Assembly (NCBI GenBank): GCA_963974935.1
Contig: CAXBEV010000001.1
Location: forward strand, 186,001 to 250,000
Length of the DNA stretch: 64,000 nt
Source: UBA4479 sp963974935
GTDB taxonomy: Bacteria > Pseudomonadota > Alphaproteobacteria > Rhodospirillales > Casp-alpha2
Direction: 5' to 3'
Made by a program: the position numbers and the translations under genes
Notes under the pieces: generated by a model
The model's database searches: none
Told to the model about the DNA's origin: nothing
The model's input: the letters and a program-made list of their open reading frames with translations, nothing else
In this document: positions 32,867 to 41,449 of the stretch, piece after piece
Position numbering within the stretch: the first letter of the stretch is position 1
How the letters are laid out: every line of letters begins with the position of its first letter

Positions 32867-33000
32867 AACGGGATTTACACTGCCCTTAAAGTGCTAGAAA
32901 TGTGATCGTTGTTGTTTGCGGGGCCTAATCTATGCCGCCGGGTCTTGCTCGTGGCGTGCGGATGCGGACAATAGCCGGATCAATCGGCGGAGGGGCCATC

Positions 33001-33918
33001 ATGAACACATCGTTAGAAAAAGTGGCCGTTGTCGGCCTGGGTGCAATGGGTATGGGGATTGCGCAATCGGCGCTGAATGGCGGCTTGGCGGTCACTGGCT
33101 GCGATGTGTCTGAGGCGGCCCGGGATGTGTTTTTAAAAGCAGGTGGCGCCGTTGCGGCGACTCCAGCAGAGGCTGCGGAAAATGCCGCCATCTTCGCCAT
33201 CGTCGTGGTCAATCAAACGCAAACCGAGTCCGTGTTGTTTGGCGACAACGGCGCTGCCGATGGGCTGCCGAAAGGTGCCGTTGTGCTCGGTCACGCGACG
33301 GTGCCGCCTGCTTATGCGATTGACGTCGCAACGAGGCTGGCTGCGAAAGGCATTCATTATTTGGATGCGCCGATTTCAGGCGGGGCCGCAAAAGCGGCGC
33401 AAGGCAAGCTATCCGTGATGGCGTCGGGCACGGCGGATGCATTCACCTGCGCGCGCCCGTTTTTGGATACGGTGTCTGAGACCGTGTTTGAATTGGGTGC
33501 CGAAGCCGGGCCCGGCTCAACCATGAAAATGGTCAACCAATTGCTGGCGGGCGTACACATCGCGACGGCCATGGAAGCGATGGCGCTAGCGATCCGCTCA
33601 GGCTTGGATGCGGATACCGTGTATGACGTGATTACCAAATCCGCCGGTAATTCGTGGATGTTTGAAAACCGCGTGCCGAACGTCTTGAACAATGACTACA
33701 GCCCGAAAAGTGCCGTGGATATTTTTGTCAAAGATTTGGGGATCGTGCTTGAAACCGGTAAGCGGGAAGGCTTTCCGTTGCCGATGTCGGCGACCGCACA
33801 CCAGCAGTTTTTGGCGGCTCGGGCCATGGGTCTGGGTCGTGAAGACGATGCCGCTGTGATCAAGGTTTTTCAAGCCTTGGCGGGGATTGAACTGCCGACG
33901 GGTTCGCCGAAGAAATAA
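33001..33918 (+). CDS. NAD(P)-dependent oxidoreductase, 3-hydroxyisobutyrate dehydrogenase family
   Basis: The 305-residue enzyme has the Rossmann motif VVGLGAMGMGIAQS (residues about 9-22), DAPISGGAAKAAQGKLSVMASG (substrate loop, in parts), and the catalytic Lys in GSTMKMVNQLLAG. Relatives oxidise 3-hydroxyisobutyrate, tartronate semialdehyde or L-threonate; the GGAAKAAQGKLSVMASG stretch looks like L-threonate dehydrogenase (LtnD), a tentative call. GGAGG in front of the ATG at 33001 supports that start. It is divergent from the Liv-type importer, so its substrate may be related to the imported solute. Confidence 0.85.
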   Translation: MNTSLEKVAVVGLGAMGMGIAQSALNGGLAVTGCDVSEAARDVFLKAGGAVAATPAEAAENAAIFAIVVVNQTQTESVLFGDNGAADGLPKGAVVLGHATVPPAYAIDVATRLAAKGIHYLDAPISGGAAKAAQGKLSVMASGTADAFTCARPFLDTVSETVFELGAEAGPGSTMKMVNQLLAGVHIATAMEAMALAIRSGLDADTVYDVITKSAGNSWMFENRVPNVLNNDYSPKSAVDIFVKDLGIVLETGKREGFPLPMSATAHQQFLAARAMGLGREDDAAVIKVFQALAGIELPTGSPKK

Positions 33919-34091
33919 CCTGTTATCGCGCGATATGCCGGCCCTGGCTTTGAACGCGAGGCACATCTGTAACGCTGCCTATACATACCTTTGCAAATCC
34001 CCTGGGTCTGGTATTTTTGCGCGTGTGCATTATAACCCTGCGCAACGAGATGGCCGGGGGCGTCTCACATGTTGGAAGAATGAGGATAGTT

Positions 34092-36257
34092 ATGACCGAA
34101 CGCGTTAATATCGAAGGTTTACAGGTCGAAAAAACACTTTTTGATTTTTTTGATGCAGATGCGCTGCCCGGACTCGGTATGGATGCCGACACCTTCTGGG
34201 GGGCACTCGCCAAGCTGGTCGCCGATTTGGGCCCGCGCAACAAAGCGCTGTTGAATGTTCGTGACGAGATGCAGGCGAAAATTGACGCTTGGCATCGTGA
34301 AAACCGCGATAAACCGGCGAATTTTGCTGCTTACAAAGCTTTTCTCTCTGAAATTGGCTACCTTGTGCCCGAGGGCGAAGATTTTTCGGTCGCAACCAGT
34401 AATGTGGACCCGGAAATCTCGACGATTGCCGGCCCGCAGTTGGTGGTGCCGCTGACCAATGCACGCTACGCTCTGAACGCTGCCAATGCGCGCTGGGGCA
34501 GCCTGTATGATGCGCTGTACGGCACCGATGCGATCCCGTCCACGGACGGCTGCGAGATCACCAAAGAGTTCAACGTCAAGCGCGGCGCTAAGGTTATCGC
34601 ATGGGCACGTGATTTCCTCGATAAGCATGCACCGCTTGCAAGCGGCTCGCACACAGATGCGACGGCCTACAAGGTCGTCGACGGCTCTGTCGTGGTGTCA
34701 TTGAAGGACGGGTCCGAGACCCAGCTTGACGTGCCGGAAGATTTCGCCGGCTATAACGGTGACCCGTCTGCCCCCAGCGTGATTTTGTTCGTTAATCACA
34801 GCCTGCATTTTGAGCTCGTGATCGACCGCAGCAATCCGATCGGCAAAGACGATCCGGCGGGCGTGGCGGATATCATGATGGAATCCGCCGTGACCACGAT
34901 TATGGACTGCGAAGATTCCGTGGCTGCCGTCGACGGCGAAGAAAAGGCCGTTGTTTATGGCAACTGGCTCGGCCTGATGCGTGGCGATTTACAGGCGTCT
35001 TTTGAAAAAGGCGGCAAGACCGTCACCCGCGCGCTGAACCCGGATCGCACCTATACCACGCCGGGTGGCGGTGAGACCTCGGTTGCCGGTCGCTCGGTGC
35101 TGCTGGTGCGGAACGTCGGTCACTTGATGACCACGCCCGCGGTGCTGGATGCGGACGGCAACGAGATTCCTGAGGGCATTTTGGATGCGCTCGCGACGGC
35201 GACCATCGCCAAGTATGACTTGGACTGCGTGGGCCCATTTCAGAATAGCCGTACCGGTTCCATTTATGTGGTGAAGCCGAAGATGCACGGCCCGGACGAA
35301 GTCGCATTCGCAAGCGACCTGTTCGCTGCCGTCGAAGATGCCATCGGCCTTGCCCGCAATACCATCAAGATGGGCATTATGGATGAAGAGCGCCGCACGA
35401 CGGTGAACCTTAAAGAGTGCATTCGTGCCGCACGCGAACGGGTCGTGTTCATTAACACCGGCTTCTTGGATCGTACGGGTGATGAGATTCATACCTCCAT
35501 GGAAGCAGGCCCGATGTTGCGTAAGGGCGACATGAAAGGTGCCGCTTGGATCGGCGCTTACGAAGATTGGAACGTCGATGTCGGCCTGATGTGCGGCCTT
35601 AAAGGCAAGGCACAAATCGGTAAAGGCATGTGGGCGATGCCCGACCTTATGCATGATATGCTCGAAGCTAAAATTGCGCATCCGAAAGCGGGTGCCAACA
35701 CGGCATGGGTGCCGTCGCCAACCGCGGCCACCCTGCACGCGACCCATTATCACGATGTGTTGGTCGCCGATGTGCAGGAACAGCTGAAGTCTCGCCCCCG
35801 TGCGAGCCTTGATGACATTCTGTCCTATCCTGTGGCCGAGCGTCCAAACTGGTCGGCAGAAGACATCCAGGCTGAGCTCGACAACAATGCGCAAGGTATC
35901 TTGGGCTATGTAGTGCGTTGGGTTGATCAAGGGGTCGGTTGCTCGAAGGTGCCGGATATCAATGATGTCGGCCTGATGGAAGACCGCGCAACGCTGCGGA
36001 TTTCGTCGCAGCACATTGCCAATTGGCTACATCACGGCATTTGTAGCGAAGACCAAGTGATGGAAACCATGAAGCGGATGGCGGCCGTCGTCGACGAGCA
36101 AAATGCCGGTGATCCGAGCTACACCAAAATGGCGCCGGGCTATGACGGTATCGCGTTCAAAGCGGCATGCGATTTGGTGTTCAAGGGGCTCGCACAGCCT
36201 TCCGGCTATACCGAGCCGATCTTGCATGCGCGACGGCTTGAGTTGAAAGCCGACTAA
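34092..36257 (+). CDS. glcB: malate synthase G
   Basis: GlcB condenses glyoxylate with acetyl-CoA to give malate. The 721-residue length is right for isoform G (E. coli 723). Recognisable are TIMDCEDSVAAVDGEEK, RSVLLVRNVGHLMTTPAVLD, GIMDEERRTTVNLKECI and WAMPDLMHDMLEAKIAHP. GAGGAT precedes the ATG at 34092. A terminator follows the gene. With the glyoxylate aminotransferase at 40060-41280 it shows that glyoxylate is a node of metabolism here; no isocitrate lyase or glycolate oxidase gene is in the window. Confidence 0.97.
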   Translation: MTERVNIEGLQVEKTLFDFFDADALPGLGMDADTFWGALAKLVADLGPRNKALLNVRDEMQAKIDAWHRENRDKPANFAAYKAFLSEIGYLVPEGEDFSVATSNVDPEISTIAGPQLVVPLTNARYALNAANARWGSLYDALYGTDAIPSTDGCEITKEFNVKRGAKVIAWARDFLDKHAPLASGSHTDATAYKVVDGSVVVSLKDGSETQLDVPEDFAGYNGDPSAPSVILFVNHSLHFELVIDRSNPIGKDDPAGVADIMMESAVTTIMDCEDSVAAVDGEEKAVVYGNWLGLMRGDLQASFEKGGKTVTRALNPDRTYTTPGGGETSVAGRSVLLVRNVGHLMTTPAVLDADGNEIPEGILDALATATIAKYDLDCVGPFQNSRTGSIYVVKPKMHGPDEVAFASDLFAAVEDAIGLARNTIKMGIMDEERRTTVNLKECIRAARERVVFINTGFLDRTGDEIHTSMEAGPMLRKGDMKGAAWIGAYEDWNVDVGLMCGLKGKAQIGKGMWAMPDLMHDMLEAKIAHPKAGANTAWVPSPTAATLHATHYHDVLVADVQEQLKSRPRASLDDILSYPVAERPNWSAEDIQAELDNNAQGILGYVVRWVDQGVGCSKVPDINDVGLMEDRATLRISSQHIANWLHHGICSEDQVMETMKRMAAVVDEQNAGDPSYTKMAPGYDGIAFKAACDLVFKGLAQPSGYTEPILHARRLELKAD

Positions 36258-36271
36258 ATAAGGCCATTCTG

Positions 36272-36304
36272 GGGCCGGGGGTTGTACCTCCGGCCCTTTG
36301 TCTT
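36272..36304 (+). terminator. Rho-independent terminator after glcB
   Basis: GGGCCGGGGG (36272-36281) and CCTCCGGCCC (36287-36296) pair over ten positions with one G-T pair and a five-base loop, followed by TTTGTCTT. It begins 14 bases after the glcB stop codon and overlaps the reading frame upstream of the next gene, so that gene must start after it. Confidence 0.75.
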
Positions 36305-36315
36305 ATATCTGCTCA

Positions 36316-36978
36316 ATGCGTTTTCGGTTTTTTGCACGCGTCTTGAAAGTTTGTTCTATGCGATGTGTTATCATGGGCACACTGCTCGGCGTGGCGCTGT
36401 TGACCTCGGCGTGCTCCACGCAGCGGGTTACGAATCCGGATCATTCGGCAACGGAACAACTATTGATATCGCGTGCTATTGATCGCGCCGTTGAAGATAT
36501 TCAACTCCCCGACGTTGCCGGCAAGAAAGTATTTTTGGATGCGGGCGGCCTTCAAGGCACGTTCGCGGCCTATGCCGCATCGTTGTTCCGCGAAAAGATT
36601 TTGCAAAATGATGGCCAGATTGCCGCCTCGCGTGACGTCGCCACGCTGGTCATCGAAGCCCGGTCTGGGGCGAGTTCGATTGACTCGTTTGAAACGCTGA
36701 TCGGGTTGCCGTCCTATGAGATCCCAATTCCGTTGGCAGGTACGTTAAAGTCACCCGAGGCCGCCTTGTATAAACGCGGCGAGCGGCGCGGTATCGCCAA
36801 GTTTGCGTTGGCCAGCTTCGATGCGGAAAGCGGCAGGTTCGTCTCTGCGACCGGCCCAAAGTTCGGCTTCGCGCAAAAACGCGAATGGACGCTGTTCTTT
36901 TTCTTCAGCTGGAAAAATGAAGACTTAATCCCGGAAGACGTCGCGCCGTCGCGCCATTCTATGGCGCCGCCGAATTAA
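36316..36978 (+). CDS. hypothetical lipoprotein
   Basis: The 220-residue protein has a positively charged N-terminus, a hydrophobic stretch and a lipobox LLTSAC (Cys33 from this start), then CSTQRVTNPDHSATEQLLIS, an alpha/beta domain (VFLDAGGLQGTFAAYAASLF, DVATLVIEARSGASS) and an ending rich in Phe and Trp. It may belong to the group of lipoproteins annotated as DUF6655, a weak recollection. The start is uncertain: 36316, 36358 and 36373 all give a usable signal. It lies between glcB and the OxyR-type gene with no obvious partner. Confidence 0.65.
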   Translation: MRFRFFARVLKVCSMRCVIMGTLLGVALLTSACSTQRVTNPDHSATEQLLISRAIDRAVEDIQLPDVAGKKVFLDAGGLQGTFAAYAASLFREKILQNDGQIAASRDVATLVIEARSGASSIDSFETLIGLPSYEIPIPLAGTLKSPEAALYKRGERRGIAKFALASFDAESGRFVSATGPKFGFAQKREWTLFFFFSWKNEDLIPEDVAPSRHSMAPPN

Positions 36979-37168
36979 ATAAATCCGCGAAACTAAGTTG
37001 GGCCTCGGCGTCGAGTTTGAGAGCACGCCAGCCTTCGACGATGGCGTTTCTGGTCGAAGTGCTCTGCGTCGACTCATCGTCTTGAGCGAGCTTTAGGTAT
37101 CGTTGAAGTGGATTGTTTTTATAAATATAATAAGCAATACATAAAACGAGGACGCATAGGATACGCGC

Positions 37169-38080
37169 ATGAACCTCCGGGATCTTCAATATATCGTTGC
37201 CGTCGCTGAAGAAGGCCACTTTGGGCATGCGTCCGAGCGTTGTAATGTCTCGCAGCCGGCGCTGAGCGGACAAATCAAGAAACTGGAAGATAGTCTCGGC
37301 GTGAAAGTGTTTGAGCGCACAAATCGTCGCGTCTCGGTGACGCCCGTGGGGGCCGAGATCGTGCAGCATGCGAAACGCCTGCTGCTCATCGCCGACGAGA
37401 TCGAAGCCACGGCAGCGGCCGCTGCTGATCCCTTAGCCGGACGTTTGCGGTTCGGCACAATTCCAACCATCGGGCCGTACCTTTGGCCGGAAATTCTGCG
37501 CCCTTTGAAAACGGCGCTCCCGAAGGTGGAATTGACGTTGACGGAAGATGTCACAGAAAGCCTTGAGCGCAGGCTGTGCTCGGGTGAGATCGATGCCGCC
37601 GTGACCGCCACCGTACCCGAAGAAAACGGCATTGCCGAAATCAGCCTGTACCGCGAGCCTTTCATGGTCGCGCTGCCCACCGGGCATGCGCTAGACACCG
37701 GCAAGCCAGTCGACGTGACCAAGATCGACAGTGCCGAGATGCTTTTACTCCGAGACGGCCATTGTCTGAGCGACCAAGTCGCCAAACTTTGCGGCCTGGG
37801 TCGAAAACGAACGTCGCGCGAGGTCGATACGCGAGCGTCCAGCCTGGAGACGATTATCGGTTTGGTTGCTGCCGGCGTCGGCGTTACGTTGTTGCCAGCC
37901 TCGGCATTGGGTGCGGATGGGCGCGCCCGCGCTGGAGTCAGTATCGCCCAAGCATCGAACAAGGGTGCGGAACGCAAAGTGCGGCTGATCTACCGGGAAA
38001 CATATCCAAAAGCCGAACTCATAAAGGCGGTGGTCGATGTGATCGCAAAGCATTTGCCGCACGGGGTTGCGGCAGCGTAA
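37169..38080 (+). CDS. oxyR: LysR-type hydrogen-peroxide-inducible activator OxyR
   Basis: The 303-residue protein starts with a LysR helix-turn-helix (YIVAVAEEGHFGHASERC, NVSQPALSGQIKKLEDSLGV) and has a C-terminal regulatory domain. The redox pair of OxyR is present: RDGHCLSDQVAKLCGL has two cysteines separated by eight residues, as Cys199 and Cys208 in E. coli. T/S and H residues near the peroxide site (TIGPYLWP) agree. No katG or ahpC gene adjoins it in the window, so its targets are elsewhere. AGGAT lies near the start, ahead of the ATG. Confidence 0.85.
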   Translation: MNLRDLQYIVAVAEEGHFGHASERCNVSQPALSGQIKKLEDSLGVKVFERTNRRVSVTPVGAEIVQHAKRLLLIADEIEATAAAAADPLAGRLRFGTIPTIGPYLWPEILRPLKTALPKVELTLTEDVTESLERRLCSGEIDAAVTATVPEENGIAEISLYREPFMVALPTGHALDTGKPVDVTKIDSAEMLLLRDGHCLSDQVAKLCGLGRKRTSREVDTRASSLETIIGLVAAGVGVTLLPASALGADGRARAGVSIAQASNKGAERKVRLIYRETYPKAELIKAVVDVIAKHLPHGVAAA

Positions 38081-38193
38081 AGCTGTCACCTCGTTGGTAC
38101 GTATCGATCAACCTCCATTCGCCTTTCCGTAGACGGTGTGCAAATGCCCGATCCGCGGTTTAGCGAAGCTGAGGCACCATCAATCTGTCTGAT

Positions 38194-38207
38194 CTGATAC
38201 AGATCAA
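38194..38207. promoter_or_regulatory. near-perfect FNR/FixK box upstream of the cyclase gene
   Basis: CTGAT-ACAG-ATCAA matches TTGAT-N4-ATCAA at nine of ten positions and is embedded in TGATCTG-ATA-CAGATCA (38190-38206), a perfect 7-base inverted repeat. It is about 103 bases before the cyclase start codon at 38310. The hexamer at the class II position is a poor -10, so activation is not certain. Confidence 0.5.
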
Positions 38208-38309
38208 TTACGTGGGAATTTTTGGGTGTAACGTTGCATGCATTCAGGCGCTTTAGACGCGAGAAATGCGGTGTGTCGGTTTGTGAATGAACGGGGTGTA
38301 AATAAAGAG

Positions 38310-39635
38310 ATGTCGGTTTCAAAAGATGCTCCCGGCATGCCGGGGGAACAGCCGTTTCCGCTGGCGCGCTTGTTTCGGCGCCGTTTTGTGCCGGCGTTTT
38401 TGGGGTTCACGGCGTTGTTTTTGTTTTTGCTGGGCCTCACCGCAAAACAGGTGATCGAACAAATCTATTTGGAACAGGCTGAGCGACGCGCCGCCACCAT
38501 TGCTCGCGCCGTTGCCGATGTCGCACCCGACGCTTGGGCGCATTTGATCGAGGGCAAGACGTTGGCGGAGTTGTCGTCGAGCGTTGATGCTGCCGCTTTG
38601 CAAAAAGCCTTCAACGACGAAGTCCGTGAAATGAACCTGCCCGAACTCAAGGTCTATGACCTGGAACGTCGGGTCTTATTTGCGACCAAGGTGGACGAGA
38701 TCGGCTCGGTTGAAAACGGGGACGCCCTAAAAGATGTGATCAAGGACGATGCACCAAAATTAGTTTCCAAGGCCTTGCCCGATGGTCAGCGGCAATACGA
38801 GCTTTATGTACCTGTCTTCGACGATGCGCATCGCTTAGGTACGGTGTTCGAGCTTTATGAACCGGTCTCATACTTAAATAGCATCTTGCTGCGCGCATCC
38901 GTGCCGACGATGGCGGTGCCGGCGGCGCTGCTGTTGATTCTGATCTTCGCGTTGAATGCCTTGGTCGGTCGTGCGCAGCTGGATATCGATGCTCGCACTC
39001 GCGCGCTCAAACGACTGCAGGATCGCCTTGCGTCGTTCGTGTCGGCGACTGCGATCAGTGCGGCACGGGACGCGGGCGATGCAGGCGCTATTATGTCTCG
39101 GAAAGTCGAGACCACGTTGTTTTATTCAGATATCCGCGACTTTACTGGTTATGCCGAGCAAAATACCCCCGAAGTGGTTGTCGCGTTTCTCAATAGAATC
39201 ATGTCGGTGCAGGTCAATGCTGTTACTCGGCATGGCGGTGATGTGGATAAAATGATTGGTGATGCGGTGCTGGCCCGCTTTGATGGGGACGATGGCCCCG
39301 CCCGTGCGCTGGCGGCTGCGTATGATATCCAAGATACCGTCAGCAGCGTCAGTAGTGAGGCATTTCCGCGCGCGCTCGGTATTGGCATCTATAAGGGTGA
39401 CGTTATTTCAGGCGCGATTGGCCCCGATGACCGGCGCGATTTTACGGTGATCGGGGATGCGGTAAATATTTCTGCACGGCTTTGCGCGCTGGCGGGACAA
39501 GGTGACATCGTGATCGATGCGGCGTTGGTGCCGAATGCGGAGGACGCAATGTTTCAGCCCGCTGAGTCTGTTCAGGTCAAAGGCAGACGTCAGGCCATTC
39601 AAGTGCGACGGATGTTATCGGGCGTGCAGACTTAG
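38310..39635 (+). CDS. membrane-bound class III adenylate/guanylate cyclase
   Basis: The 441-residue protein has membrane segment 1 (FVPAFLGFTALFLFLLGLT), an extracytoplasmic sensor part of about 180 residues, membrane segment 2 (VPTMAVPAALLLILIFALNAL), a short helix, and a cyclase catalytic domain. Catalytic residues are present: two metal Asp (TTLFYSDIRDFTGYAE; GGDVDKMIGDAVLARF), a Lys, and FTVIGDAVNISARL with transition-state Asn and Arg. It makes cAMP (or cGMP) in response to an unknown external signal. The upstream palindrome suggests oxygen-linked control. The start at 38310 has a weak ribosome-binding site; 38238 is the alternative. Confidence 0.85.
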   Translation: MSVSKDAPGMPGEQPFPLARLFRRRFVPAFLGFTALFLFLLGLTAKQVIEQIYLEQAERRAATIARAVADVAPDAWAHLIEGKTLAELSSSVDAAALQKAFNDEVREMNLPELKVYDLERRVLFATKVDEIGSVENGDALKDVIKDDAPKLVSKALPDGQRQYELYVPVFDDAHRLGTVFELYEPVSYLNSILLRASVPTMAVPAALLLILIFALNALVGRAQLDIDARTRALKRLQDRLASFVSATAISAARDAGDAGAIMSRKVETTLFYSDIRDFTGYAEQNTPEVVVAFLNRIMSVQVNAVTRHGGDVDKMIGDAVLARFDGDDGPARALAAAYDIQDTVSSVSSEAFPRALGIGIYKGDVISGAIGPDDRRDFTVIGDAVNISARLCALAGQGDIVIDAALVPNAEDAMFQPAESVQVKGRRQAIQVRRMLSGVQT

Positions 39636-40063
39636 CCGTTCAGGCTATCGGATACCGCCAGACCCGCCGACTTGATCCCGGCGACGGCGGCTTTTTCATC
39701 GTTGCCGGAATTATCGCCGCTGATGCCGACGGCGCCGATGATCTCACCAGTATCAGCTGTGCGCACCAAGACGCCGCCCGGTACCGGTACCATGCGCCCT
39801 CCCGATGCCGCTGCGACGGCGGCCAGGAACGTTGCGTTCTTTTCTTTCAAGTCACGTCCGTCGAGCCCGAAGCCAAGGGCGCCATAGGCTTTGCCGATGG
39901 CGATTTCGGGTCGCAGGATGCCGCTCGCATCTTGGCGCTTGAACGCCACCAAGTGTCCACCGGCATCCAAGACTGCGACGGTCAAGGGATCATAGCCAGC
40001 GTCGGCGGCATGTTTCAGTGCGCCTGCGATGATGATGTCAGCCTGATCCAAGCGCAAAGTCAT
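39632..40063 (-). CDS. cytosolic GlcG/HbpS-family (DUF336) protein
   Basis: The 143-residue protein has the GlcG domain throughout: VAVLDAGGHLVAFKRQDASG, AIGKAYGALGFG, GGRMVPVPGGVLVRT, IGAVGISGDNSGNDEKAA. No signal peptide. Its start overlaps the stop of the glyoxylate aminotransferase gene (ATGA at 40060-40063), so both are made together. In E. coli GlcG is encoded in the glycolate operon next to malate synthase G, a parallel with glcB at 34 kb. Its stop overlaps the cyclase stop by four bases. Confidence 0.82.
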   Translation of the reverse strand: MTLRLDQADIIIAGALKHAADAGYDPLTVAVLDAGGHLVAFKRQDASGILRPEIAIGKAYGALGFGLDGRDLKEKNATFLAAVAAASGGRMVPVPGGVLVRTADTGEIIGAVGISGDNSGNDEKAAVAGIKSAGLAVSDSLNG

Positions 40064-41280
40064 GATGCAGTTTCCGCTTTTAGATGATCAGCGAGATAGC
40101 CGGCGGCTGCGGCATTGCCGCCCTTGGATGACGCATCGGTCATGCCGAGCACGTCTAAGGCGATATCGAGCGCACCCAACGTGCCGAGCAACATCGGCGC
40201 GTTGACGTGGCCCATGTGGGCGATTCGGAAGGCTTTACCGGACAGATCGCCGATACCGAGCCCCAGCGTCACGCCAAGCTCATCATAGCAGAACGCGCGT
40301 ATGGGTTCCGGCTTTCGGCCCTCGTTCATCAACAAAGTGGTGACGGATGGTGATCGTTGCGCGGGATCGGTGATATTGAAATTAAATGCGCCGCCTTGCA
40401 CCCAAATGGATACAGCCGCGTGGGTTGCACCGCACAGCAATGCGTGGCGTTCGATCACGTTGTCGAGACCTTCTGCGAACAGCATGTCGATGGACTTTCT
40501 CAGTGCGAACAGCAGGTGCACCGGCGGCGTGCCACAATACTTGCGATAATGCTCTTCCTGGTCGCGGTTCTCCCAATCCCAATATGACGTGACCAAGCCA
40601 GCATTTTTGCGGGCTGTTTTGGCTTTCGGTCCGGCGGCAACAAAGCCCAGGCCCGGCGGGCACATAAGGCCTTTTTGCGAGCCACCAATGGCAACGTCGA
40701 TACCCCAAGCATCCATCTCGAACGGCATGCAGGCGAGCGAGGCGATGGTGTCGACCATCAATAAGGCCGGATGCCCGGCGGCATCCATGGCGGCACGGAT
40801 CGCCGGAATGTCGTTGACGCAGCCGCTGGCGGTATCGATCTGCACAATCAAGATCGCTTTGATCTTCGCTGTCGTGTCTTCGCGCAGGCGTGCTTCAAGT
40901 TGTGCCGGATCGACGGCGCGGCGCCAGCCACCGGGGAGGCGTTCGACGTCGATTCCCATTTTGGTGCCCATGTCGCCCCAGCCGACGGCGAAGCGTCCGC
41001 TTTCGCACACCAAGACCGTGTCGCCGGCACTCAGCGTGTTGGCGAGCGCTGCTTCCCACGCGCCGTGGCCATTGGCGATATAAATATAGGTGTCGCCTTG
41101 GGTTTTGAAGATCGCCTTTAAATCTTTAAGGCAACTGAGCGTGATTTCCATCAACTCGCCGCCGTGCGCGCCACCGTAGATATCGATCGCCGGGCGATGC
41201 ATGGCGCTGAGGACTTCGTCGGGCACCGTCGTCGGCCCGGGAATCGAGAGGAATTTGCGACCATGGCCGAGCGTCGTCAC
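40060..41280 (-). CDS. serine/alanine-glyoxylate aminotransferase
   Basis: The 406-residue PLP-dependent class V aminotransferase shows SIPGPTTVPDEVL, HGAWEAALANTLSAGDTVLV, DTASGCVNDIPAI and the PLP lysine in IGGSQKGLMCPPGLGF. It transfers the amino group of serine or alanine to glyoxylate, forming glycine. The C-terminal domain keeps GLGIGDLSGKAFRIAHMGHVN, the usual family ending. Translationally coupled downstream is a GlcG-like protein. Together with glcB it suggests two outlets for glyoxylate. Confidence 0.92.
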   Translation of the reverse strand: MTTLGHGRKFLSIPGPTTVPDEVLSAMHRPAIDIYGGAHGGELMEITLSCLKDLKAIFKTQGDTYIYIANGHGAWEAALANTLSAGDTVLVCESGRFAVGWGDMGTKMGIDVERLPGGWRRAVDPAQLEARLREDTTAKIKAILIVQIDTASGCVNDIPAIRAAMDAAGHPALLMVDTIASLACMPFEMDAWGIDVAIGGSQKGLMCPPGLGFVAAGPKAKTARKNAGLVTSYWDWENRDQEEHYRKYCGTPPVHLLFALRKSIDMLFAEGLDNVIERHALLCGATHAAVSIWVQGGAFNFNITDPAQRSPSVTTLLMNEGRKPEPIRAFCYDELGVTLGLGIGDLSGKAFRIAHMGHVNAPMLLGTLGALDIALDVLGMTDASSKGGNAAAAGYLADHLKAETAS

Positions 41281-41449
41281 CGGTATCTCCTTTACGCTGT
41301 ATCCGTTTTCAAAAACCGATCCTTCCCCAGCCCTGGGCGCTTGTCCAGCGCTTGATGGATGCTTTTATCTGCGCATTTTCGAGATAGACTATGCTCAACA
41401 ACGGCACCGCCATTTGATGCGGTCGTAAAAGCCTTTGGGGGGTGCATCT

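Noticed and set aside
34989..36014. Minus-strand reading frame of 341 codons opposite glcB
   Set aside because: Shadow of malate synthase G; no start signal and no family resemblance.
38238..38309. Earlier start of the cyclase gene at 38238
   Set aside because: It would overlap the region just after the FNR-like palindrome and adds 24 residues with no membrane or sensor feature; kept as an alternative only.
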